A DNA stretch of 64,000 nt. Origin: Pararhizobium antarcticum (GTDB lineage Bacteria > Pseudomonadota > Alphaproteobacteria > Rhizobiales > Rhizobiaceae). Below are positions 16,048 through 23,598 of this stretch, piece by piece; position 1 is the stretch's first letter, and every line of letters begins with the position of its first letter. The DNA is taken from positions 1-64,000 of the forward strand of contig NZ_LSRP01000078.1 of the NCBI RefSeq assembly GCF_001885585.1. Reading direction: 5' to 3'. Under the pieces are notes generated by a model that worked only from the letters and a program-made list of their open reading frames with translations, made no database searches and was not told the origin of the DNA. A program made the position numbers and the translations under genes.

Positions 16048-16257
16048 TTACGCCGACTTCAGTTCGGGCTTGGCCGATGTGCTTGCGCGTACCTGACCAC
16101 GTTCGAACGCTTCGACGTCTTCGAGCCGATAAACGACCCGGCCGCCCAGCTTGACGAACTGCGGACCTTCACCGGTCCAACGCCACCGCTCGAGGGTGCG
16201 GTGCGAAATGTTCCAGCGATCGGCGAGATTGATCTGGTTCAGATGCCTGAGTGACAT
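16048..16257 (-). CDS. AlpA/MerR-like helix-turn-helix regulator (excisionase type)
   Basis: A 69-residue protein with the layout of AlpA/HTH_17 excisionase regulators: an N-terminal helix-turn-helix (LADRWNISHRTLERWRWTGE), then the wing GPQFVKLGGRVVYRLEDVEA. ATG at 16257 is chosen because GGAGG lies upstream; longer frames lack a ribosome site. It is the first gene of the leftward operon and probably controls it or assists excision. A symmetric operator-like sequence lies about 80 bp upstream. Confidence 0.85.
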   Translation of the reverse strand: MSLRHLNQINLADRWNISHRTLERWRWTGEGPQFVKLGGRVVYRLEDVEAFERGQVRASTSAKPELKSA

Positions 16258-16335
16258 GCTGGCCTCCGTTGAATTGCCTCCGGGTATGTCCAGCCGCGCC
16301 GAAGCACTTGGACACACGAGCATTTTCAACGCGTT

Positions 16336-16361
16336 ACGCCTGGTTTGATATAATCAGGCGT
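16336..16361 (-). promoter_or_regulatory. Operator-like inverted repeat over a TATAAT
   Basis: Perfect arms ACGCCTG (16336-16342) and CAGGCGT (16355-16361) flank 12 bases containing TATAAT (plus strand). It lies between the AlpA start and the terminator of the QueC-like operon, where the promoter of the leftward operon should be. Confidence 0.5.
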
Positions 16362-16387
16362 CGCTTTTCTTATGACATCCGGACGTG

Positions 16388-16410
16388 AAAAAGCCCCGGA
16401 AAACCGGGGC
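16388..16410 (-). terminator. Rho-independent terminator of the QueC-like operon
   Basis: On the minus strand, stem GCCCCGG / CCGGGGC with loop TTTT is followed by five T. It is 52 bp past the stop of the 620-aa QueC-like gene. Confidence 0.85.
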
Positions 16411-16461
16411 CAACTCAAGCCAGATGTGACATCGACCTCGGCCTACTGTGACAACCGCTCT

Positions 16462-18324
16462 TCAGGCAGAGTCGCGGGGCGGCGTCGGATCCAGAATGTC
16501 AGCGACTGAAATCTCGCGGCACAGGGGATTGATTCGATACCCAGACCGTTCCTTCGTCTCGATGAACGTGTCCTGACCCATCGGAATGCCCATCGACACT
16601 GCCAACGGCTCGATGGCGTCGCGCAGGCGCTTGACCTGTGTGCGCATTGCCTGTTCAGAAATATTCAGCGCCGTCGCCAGATCCGGCGCTGGCAAGTAGG
16701 GCACTTCAGACCGTTTTGTCTTTGCCAACCTGAAGGCATCCATCAGAGCGCTGACCAATTTGAAATTAGTGCCGTCCAGCGCCAGCCCGCCACGGAAATG
16801 GACGCGCTTCTGGTCCTTGTCGAAGGCGAACTCCAAGATCGGCGTCGATAGCCGATCCATGAACGCTTTGGCCTCCGCGTCGTAATTCGAAGGCGGAGTC
16901 TGTTCGACGACCTTTCTGCTGTAACAAGCAGCAAGTAGAGATGCTGGTGGAATTTCGTTCCGGTAAAGTGCCGTACTGTGCTCTTTGACCGCCGACGAAA
17001 TCACATCTTCCACTGCCTTGGCGTGCCGCTGAAACAAATCGTACAGCCGGTCGCCCGCCTCCGAGGCCGGCATGTCGGGAAAATGGCCGACGGCAGAGAC
17101 GATCTCGGAAAAATCAACGAGGAACCTTTCCTTCGGTGTTGCTGATACCTTCTTGAACAGCGTCACGTAGGCCAGCGCCATCCGCAGTTCGTCGCCATCG
17201 TCCCGGTTCGCGAGAAGCAGGTCGTTCATATAGAGGTCCGACGCCTCGTAATTCCCCAGCCCAGCGGCCAGTATGCCGAACCGACGATCAATGCACTGCG
17301 AACAAAGCCCGCAGTGCTTTTGCTTCTCGTTCCACTTTCGTGGTCGAGTACAACTGGCCGTCTTGCTCAGAAGATCGACCATACCCCCCGCTTCGATCAG
17401 TTGGGTCACCTCCGTCTTGGTCAACCATTGAAGCGGCGTTTGAATCCGGATCTGGCGTTCCAGCAAAAGCGAAAACAGCCTTTCAAGTCCCCGTAGGACC
17501 TTCGGATGGGTCGTCCTGGTTGCCCGGCCGCCGATCACGTCACCGGCCAACGGGAGATTGATGCTGACCACGCCGTTCTCATAGAAACTGAACGCGTCCT
17601 TGCCTGACATCCGCGCAACGACCAAGCCGAGGCAGGCGAAAAGGAAAGAACGCGTCCGCTGGGTGTATTCCCGCGCCGTGACGTTTTCGTTGCTTACCCA
17701 GACCGGTATGAACGACAATCGGTGTTCATGGCCCCGTCGCTTCAGTTCGGCGATCAAGTGCTCTTGGACATTCCGGACCTTGGTGGATGAATAGTGTCCG
17801 ACGAGGGTTAGCGACCGACCATTGGCAACCAAGTCTGTGACCGCGCCAGCGAAGGAGTCGATCCCACCTGAAAACAAGGCGACGCCGTCGTGCTCGTCTT
17901 CGGGGTCGATCAAGTCATGGAAATACAGCTCCTTGGGCTGGACAGGTGCCATGGCTTGTCGGAATTCGAACGAATAGGCATCGTCGGAAAGAAAGCCCAG
18001 TGTGTCGATGAGTGCTTCCTGGACTTCGCTGTCTTGCCAAACCAACAGCTCGCGCACTGGGATCAAGAACTTCAGGCTACGCCGCCAGTTTTCGCCGTAC
18101 TTCGAAAGTTTATCGGTTCCTCGGTCAAGGCGCTGATCGGCACAATAGACATAGGAAGCGATTTCCAGCAGATCGATCAATAGATCTGGAAGGTTACCAA
18201 GCATCGTCCGGCTGATATAGTCGATACGCAAGTTCACGTTCTTTGATGGGCCTTGAACGTTCATTGCAATCGCGCCTTCTGAAGCCGGCGCATTAACTCC
18301 GCATTCGACAAGGTGTTGCTTCAT
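16462..18324 (-). CDS. QueC-like PP-loop enzyme with C-terminal winged helix
   Basis: A 620-residue protein. Core residues 145-350 match QueC (7-cyano-7-deazaguanine synthase): PP-loop ALFSGGIDSFAG (SGGIDS 152-157), ENG (249-251), and a zinc site with Cys325, Cys338, Cys341 and Cys344 (HCGLCSQC) followed by RRFG. Typical QueC is about 230 residues. Here there are 145 extra residues before and 270 after. The tail ends in a winged-helix shape (PDLATALNISEQAMRTQVKR and FIETKERSGYRINP). No other queuosine gene is nearby. QueC-like proteins are known in anti-phage systems (QatC of Qat; Cap9 of type IV CBASS). The start forms an ATGA overlap with its partner gene. Confidence 0.8.
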   Translation of the reverse strand: MKQHLVECGVNAPASEGAIAMNVQGPSKNVNLRIDYISRTMLGNLPDLLIDLLEIASYVYCADQRLDRGTDKLSKYGENWRRSLKFLIPVRELLVWQDSEVQEALIDTLGFLSDDAYSFEFRQAMAPVQPKELYFHDLIDPEDEHDGVALFSGGIDSFAGAVTDLVANGRSLTLVGHYSSTKVRNVQEHLIAELKRRGHEHRLSFIPVWVSNENVTAREYTQRTRSFLFACLGLVVARMSGKDAFSFYENGVVSINLPLAGDVIGGRATRTTHPKVLRGLERLFSLLLERQIRIQTPLQWLTKTEVTQLIEAGGMVDLLSKTASCTRPRKWNEKQKHCGLCSQCIDRRFGILAAGLGNYEASDLYMNDLLLANRDDGDELRMALAYVTLFKKVSATPKERFLVDFSEIVSAVGHFPDMPASEAGDRLYDLFQRHAKAVEDVISSAVKEHSTALYRNEIPPASLLAACYSRKVVEQTPPSNYDAEAKAFMDRLSTPILEFAFDKDQKRVHFRGGLALDGTNFKLVSALMDAFRLAKTKRSEVPYLPAPDLATALNISEQAMRTQVKRLRDAIEPLAVSMGIPMGQDTFIETKERSGYRINPLCREISVADILDPTPPRDSA

Positions 18325-19109
18325 GGTTTCCCTTTCCGAATTGCAAGCTCGATCCGAATCTTATCAGCGGCATGCGACGAAAAAGCACGCACGTCGGCGC
18401 GAGAAATTGCTTTCCCGTCCCTGTAGTGATTTTTTCCCAGCCAATCTCGAGCGAAGGTTCGCATGATCAATGCTGACTCATTGCAATGGCGCCGGATCGC
18501 GCCGTTGAAGGTTTCAAGATCATGGATGGAACGGGCGATCCGGTCGTGACCGACCATGTGGTGGAGATTTCGATCAATGTAATAGTGGATAACGCGGTCG
18601 ACGAAACCGGCGTAGAAATTGTGCGCCAGCCCCGCGAACTTTTCGGTCCCCTTCAGTCCTGCAAGCGCCGAATGCACATCCGCCGGGCTAGGACTCCACA
18701 AGGAAGGCAAGTTCGATTGCAGTCCTTCGGCTAAAGCGGACAGCCCGGCTCTTCGGGCGACCTCGCCAAGGTCCGTGGTGCCTTGGTGAAGTCGGCGTTG
18801 TACCCGCTCTACGGTCTGATCGTATTGGAAAAGGATATCGGCGACCGAAGTTAATGCGGAAACCTTGATCCCCAATTCAGCAAGAGCTGCTGTAGGATCT
18901 TTGCTCGCGGCGGCCTGGGGCAAACGAACCAACAGCCAGAGCGCCTCGATAAAGACATCGTCTTTCAACGCAAAATTCAGGGCGTCTCGGCCGAATTCAG
19001 TAATTTGATCGACGACTTCTTCGGTTGGGCTACCGCCGTCCACGAGAAAACGAATGATGTCGGGCAGAAGGCGGTATGCTGGCAGTTTTCCAAGTCGCTG
19101 ATGCCCCAT
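18321..19109 (-). CDS. Partner protein of the QueC-like enzyme, unrecognised family
   Basis: A 262-residue, mainly helical soluble protein with no signal peptide or motif I recognise. It is translationally coupled to the QueC-like gene. Two starts are possible: TTG at 19124 and ATG at 19109. I prefer 19109 because it is ATG with an AAGAAGAG site. The product then begins Met-Gly-His-Gln-Arg, exposing Gly after Met removal. The C-terminal half (AHNFYAGFVDRVIHYYIDRN; FNGAIRRHCNESALIMRTFA) is helical. By position it corresponds to QatB-type partners, but I cannot show homology. Confidence 0.7.
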   Translation of the reverse strand: MGHQRLGKLPAYRLLPDIIRFLVDGGSPTEEVVDQITEFGRDALNFALKDDVFIEALWLLVRLPQAAASKDPTAALAELGIKVSALTSVADILFQYDQTVERVQRRLHQGTTDLGEVARRAGLSALAEGLQSNLPSLWSPSPADVHSALAGLKGTEKFAGLAHNFYAGFVDRVIHYYIDRNLHHMVGHDRIARSIHDLETFNGAIRRHCNESALIMRTFARDWLGKNHYRDGKAISRADVRAFSSHAADKIRIELAIRKGKP

Positions 19110-19381
19110 TAACTCTTCTTTCAACCTTGTCGGCGCTCGAAACGGGTAGGCGCGCTCCTATCGTCCTTTTTGGTCAACTCAGACCTGCACAGATGATGAT
19201 TCTCTTTTTGGGCGTTGTTAAGCCCCAATAATGCTCGTGTAAGGCGAGGTGCGCGCTGTCGGCGTCTTTGAATGATTTCGAACCAACCCGCAGAACCATG
19301 ATAACATATTGAATCTGATTGTTTTTTTAGGCCAACTGCATACCACTTCGCTGCATGAAGCCCTCTCAAACAATCTCAGGC

Positions 19382-19581
19382 ATGAAACGCCCAAACGCCT
19401 TGATGCCGGACCAGATGCCTCCCGCCCAGCGTCGCGCCGAACTCTGCGCGTTGCTGGCGCTCGGCCTGATCCGGCTGCGGATGCCGGACCGGATCGAAGT
19501 CTCTGACACGACTGGAGAAAGTTGCCTACACTGTCCGCCCGACCAATGCCTTCATGCAACTCCAACCCACCGGAGAACCGC

Positions 19582-19585
<4 letters not shown>
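19382..19585 (+). CDS. Small conserved ORF of the recombinase cassette
   Basis: A 67-residue protein with a central helix AELCALLALGLIRLRMPDR and a tail TGESCLHCPPDQCLHATPTH containing three Cys. This type of small ORF is, from memory, regularly found before DUF2924 genes in alphaproteobacterial elements. Its stop overlaps the DUF2924 start (ATGA). ATG at 19382 is chosen; an in-frame ATG at 19355 has no ribosome site. Function unknown. Confidence 0.55.
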
Positions 19586-20033
<448 letters not shown>

Positions 20034-20037
<4 letters not shown>

Positions 20038-21350
20038 ACGCACCGAACAAACCCGTCGTCCGCAAACTGCGCTGTGCGGTTTACACCCGGAAGTCCTCCG
20101 AGGAAGGGCTGGAGCAGGAGTTCAACAGCCTGCACGCACAACGCGAGGCCTGCGAATCCTACATCGCCAGCCAGCGGTCCGAGGGCTGGGTGCTGGTGCG
20201 CGATCAGTATGACGATGGTGGCATTTCCGGCGGCACGCTGGAACGCCCGGGCCTTAAACGGCTGCTGGCCGATATTGAGGACGGGCTGGTTGATGTGGTG
20301 GTCGTCTACAAAATCGACCGCCTTTCCCGCTCGCTGATGGATTTTTCGAAGCTGGTCGAGGTGTTTGACCGCAACGGCGTGACCTTCGTTTCGGTGACCC
20401 AATCCTTCAACACCACCACATCGATGGGGCGGCTGACGCTGAACATTCTGCTGTCCTTTGCCCAGTTCGAGCGCGAGGTGACGGCCGAACGCATCCGCGA
20501 CAAGGTCCGCGCCAGCCGGATGAAGGGCATGTGGATGGGCGGCTGCCCGCCGCTCGGGTACGAGGTCAAGAACCGGAAACTGGCCGAAAACCCCGCTGAC
20601 GCCGCCCATGTCCGCTGGGTTTTCGCCCGGTTCATCGAGATCGGATCGGGCACGGTGCTGGCGCGCGAACTTGCCGAGCGGGGCGTCAACACCAGGCGCG
20701 GCCACCGCATCGACAAGAAGTTCATCTACCGGATGTTGAACAACCGGGTCTACATCGGCAACGCCGTACACAAGGGCACCAGCTATCCCGGCGAGCACGC
20801 GGCGATCATCGACCGCGCGACATGGGACAAGGTCCACGCCATCCTGACGGTAAGCCCGCGCAAGCGTGCAGCCCAGACCCGCGCCGACACGCCCGCGCTG
20901 CTTCGGGGTTTGCTCTACGGCCCCGATGGCGCTGCGTTTTCGCCCACCCACACCCGCAAAGGGGGACGGTTGTATCGTTACTACGTCAGCCAGACTGTCC
21001 TAAAACATGGTGCTGGATCATGCCCGGTCAGTCGCATTCCCGCGGGCGAGATCGAAGCCGCCGTCATCGACCAACTGCGCGCTGTGTTCCGCCAGCCGGA
21101 AATCGTTGCTGGCACAGGAAAAGCGGCGCGCGCGCAGGAGGACGAAATCACCGAAGCCGAGGCGCGGGATGCATTGACCCGGCTTGACCCTCTGTGGAAC
21201 GAGTTGTTCCCCGCCGAACAGGCCCGCATTGTGGCGCTGCTGGTCGAACGGGTCGACATCGGCACCGAGGGAATGAACGTCCGGCTGCGAATGGATGGGT
21301 TGGCCGCGCTGGAGCGTGAAATGACCACCGATGTTGGAGAAGCTGCATGA
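20034..21350 (+). CDS. Large serine recombinase (integrase)
   Basis: A 438-residue resolvase/invertase-family recombinase. The N-terminal catalytic domain starts AVYTRKSSEEG (catalytic Ser near residue 21), followed by DDGGISGGTLERPGLKRLL, KIDRLSRS and QFEREVTAERIRDK. The recombinase domain (GYEVKNRKL... RMLNNRVYIGNAVHKG) and a zinc-ribbon-like part (GLLYGPDGAAFSPTHT; GSCPVSRIPAGEIE) follow. The length is at the short end for large serine integrases. It would integrate and excise the element between att sites. The C-terminal coiled-coil region is short. Confidence 0.95.
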
Positions 21351-21736
21351 CCCGCACAAAGGCAATCCCCGAAACCATCACCATCCATGTCCCGTTCCGC
21401 ATCGTGAAGCGTGGCGGGCGCAAGGAGATGGTCCTGCCGCCGGGCGCACGTGCGCCTCGCCAGACCGACAACACGTTGATCAGGGCGCTGGCCCGGGCAT
21501 TCCGGTGGAAGCGGATGCTGGAGTTAGGTGACTTCGCGAGCATCGCTGAGCTGGCCGAACACGAAAAGGTTGCGCCGTCCTACATGACGCGGGTCATGCG
21601 GATGACGCTGCTGGCGCCGGAGATCGTCGAGGCAATCCTTGACGGCACCCAGGGACCGGAGTTGACGCTGGCGGGGCTGCTGGAGCCGGTTGCGCTTGAA
21701 TGGAAGCAGCAGCATCAGGTGTTCCAACCCCGATAA
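21347..21736 (+). CDS. Recombinase-associated HTH-like protein
   Basis: A 129-residue basic protein coupled to the recombinase (ATGA at 21347/21350). The middle, FASIAELAEHEKVAPSYMTR VMRMTLLAPEIVEAILDG, resembles the KorB/ParB-type helix-turn-helix. It is a common companion of this recombinase family and may bind att or promoter DNA. Function not established. Confidence 0.7.
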   Translation: MTRTKAIPETITIHVPFRIVKRGGRKEMVLPPGARAPRQTDNTLIRALARAFRWKRMLELGDFASIAELAEHEKVAPSYMTRVMRMTLLAPEIVEAILDGTQGPELTLAGLLEPVALEWKQQHQVFQPR

Positions 21737-21792
21737 TCACATCGGCTCTTGTCGGTCTGCCAAATCGATCATTGTCGATGGGGTAATGGCGG

Positions 21793-21828
21793 TTGACCAT
21801 GCCACCCCATTATGGTCATTCTGACCAC
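21793..21828 (+). promoter_or_regulatory. Operator-like sites before the Phd gene
   Basis: Three half-sites occur: TGACCAT (21794-21800), ATGGTCA (21812-21818) and TGACCA (21822-21827). The first two form an inverted repeat with an 11-base gap; the last two form TGGTCA-TTC-TGACCA. The cluster is about 20 bp before the Phd start, the usual place of Phd/YefM autoregulation. Confidence 0.6.
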
Positions 21829-21845
21829 AAATCAGGGAGGGGCCG

Positions 21846-22034
21846 ATGAAGGCCATGTCTGCCCGCGAGGCCAAGCATCACTTCGGCCAGCTGATCGACG
21901 ATGCGCGCGCCGAAGCGGTGGTGGTGGAAAAACACGGTCGCCCGGTGGTCGTGGTGCTGGCGGTCGAGGAATATGAACGGCTGACGGGACGGACGGTTTC
22001 GCCTTCCAACAAGATCAGCAAGGACGAACAGTAA
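21846..22034 (+). CDS. Phd/YefM family antitoxin without a toxin
   Basis: A 62-residue Phd/YefM antitoxin: MKAMSAREAKHHFGQLIDDA, VVVEKHGRPVVVVLAVEEYE and LTGR are family hallmarks. The N-terminal part is the DNA-binding domain; the short acidic tail (SNKISKDEQ) would be the toxin-binding part. GGGAGG lies upstream. No Doc, RelE or other toxin gene is adjacent: the next gene, three bases later, is the type III methyltransferase. It may therefore act as a transcriptional regulator of the restriction-modification operon. Confidence 0.9.
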   Translation: MKAMSAREAKHHFGQLIDDARAEAVVVEKHGRPVVVVLAVEEYERLTGRTVSPSNKISKDEQ

Positions 22035-22037
22035 CCG

Positions 22038-23588
22038 ATGCCCATTCTGAACTGGCTGACCCGAGACGACGACATCCGCACGGCGGCCCGCGTGCCCTAT
22101 CGGTTGCTGGAGGAGGACCCAAGCCTGTCGGCGGGCGACGGTGGCGCGGGGAACATGCTGATTCAGGGCGACAATCTGGAGGCGCTGAAGGCGCTGCTGC
22201 CGTTCTATGCGGGCCGGGTGAAATGCATCTACATCGATCCGCCCTACAACACGCGGTCGGCCTTCGAGCATTACGACGACAATCTGGAACATACCCAGTG
22301 GCTGGCCCTGATGTGGCCAAGGCTGGAACTGCTTTGCGACATGTTAGCAGACGATGGGTCGATCTGGATTAACCTTGACGAAAATGAAGGGCACTACGCG
22401 AAGGTCATTTGTGATGAAGTCTTCGGCAGAAGAAATTTTGTTAGGCAGATAAACTGGCAAAGAAAGTATAGTGTTAGCAATAACTTCAAGGGAATAGCTA
22501 CTATCTGTGACTTGATCCTAGTTTATAGAAAATCTCCGGCCTTTCAGAATAATCTTTTGCCACGGTCTGATGACGCTTCCGCTAGATACTCTTGTCCAGA
22601 CGATGATCCCCGCGGACCATGGAAAGCTGTGGATTACCTAAATCAGGCTAGCACAAAGAAGCGACCGAACCTTGTATTTGACATCATCAATCCCGTAACT
22701 GGAAATGTCGTCAAAAACAAAGAGAAGGCTTGGAAGTATGAGCGCACGACGCACGAAGAGCACGTGCGAGAGGGTCGGCTTTGGTGGGGTCTGAAAGGCG
22801 AAAATACTGTTCCCGCCTTGAAGTTATTTTTGTCCGAAGTTCGAGACGGCATGACACCTCACAATTGGTGGCCGCACACCGATGTTGGCCACACGGATGA
22901 GGCCAAGAAGGAAACTAATTTGCTTTTTGGTAGGGAAGAAGGTTTCGACACACCCAAGCCAGAGCGACTTTTGAAGCGAATACTCGAATTGGCCACCAAC
23001 CCCGGCGACCTCGTGCTCGACTCCTTCCTCGGGTCCGGCACCACCGCCGCCGTCGCTCACAAGATGGGCCGCCGCTACATCGGCATCGAGATGGGGGACC
23101 ACGCCCGCACCCATTGCGTGCCGCGTCTGCAAAAGGTCATCGACGGCGAACAGGGCGGCATTTCGGAAAGCGCAGGCTGGACGGGCGGCGGCGGGTTCCG
23201 CTTCTATCGCCTCGGCCCGCCGGTGTTCGACGAGGGCGGCCATATCCGGCAAGATATCCGTTTCCCTGTGCTGGCGGCGCATGTCTGGTTCTCGGAAACC
23301 GACCGTCCTTGGGACGGCAAGGGTGACAGACCGCTGCTCGGCATCCATGACGGCCGCGCCCATGCCCTGCTTTACAACGGTATCCTCGGCGACAAGCGGC
23401 CTGCGGGTGGCAACGTGCTGACCCGCGCGACGCTCGCCCTGATCCGCGACGATATCGCCAAGGTGGCACCAGACTTTGACGGCCCCCTGACCGTCTATGG
23501 CGAGCAATCCCGGCTGACGCCCGTTACGCTCGACCGCGAGCGGATCACCTTCAAGCAGACGCCCTACGACGTCAAAGCACGCAAGTAA
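22038..23588 (+). CDS. Type III restriction-modification methyltransferase (Mod)
   Basis: A 516-residue N6-adenine methyltransferase of the type III kind: NMLIQGDNLEALKALL, catalytic DPPY (67-70, in YIDPPYNT), and FLGSGT (330-335) with an AdoMet fold, in the beta order. The middle (roughly residues 100-318) is the target-recognition region. It is strikingly AT-rich compared with both ends (35% GC in 22441-22500 against 70% in 23041-23100, hand-counted), which suggests exchange of that region. It is followed by res after 10 bp. It methylates one strand of an asymmetric site that cannot be deduced. Confidence 0.92.
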   Translation: MPILNWLTRDDDIRTAARVPYRLLEEDPSLSAGDGGAGNMLIQGDNLEALKALLPFYAGRVKCIYIDPPYNTRSAFEHYDDNLEHTQWLALMWPRLELLCDMLADDGSIWINLDENEGHYAKVICDEVFGRRNFVRQINWQRKYSVSNNFKGIATICDLILVYRKSPAFQNNLLPRSDDASARYSCPDDDPRGPWKAVDYLNQASTKKRPNLVFDIINPVTGNVVKNKEKAWKYERTTHEEHVREGRLWWGLKGENTVPALKLFLSEVRDGMTPHNWWPHTDVGHTDEAKKETNLLFGREEGFDTPKPERLLKRILELATNPGDLVLDSFLGSGTTAAVAHKMGRRYIGIEMGDHARTHCVPRLQKVIDGEQGGISESAGWTGGGGFRFYRLGPPVFDEGGHIRQDIRFPVLAAHVWFSETDRPWDGKGDRPLLGIHDGRAHALLYNGILGDKRPAGGNVLTRATLALIRDDIAKVAPDFDGPLTVYGEQSRLTPVTLDRERITFKQTPYDVKARK

Positions 23589-23598
23589 GGGGCATCTG

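Noticed and set aside
19121-19369. 82-aa minus-strand ORF upstream of the partner gene
   Set aside because: AT-rich, no ribosome site, and no family similarity; more likely the promoter region of the QueC-like operon.
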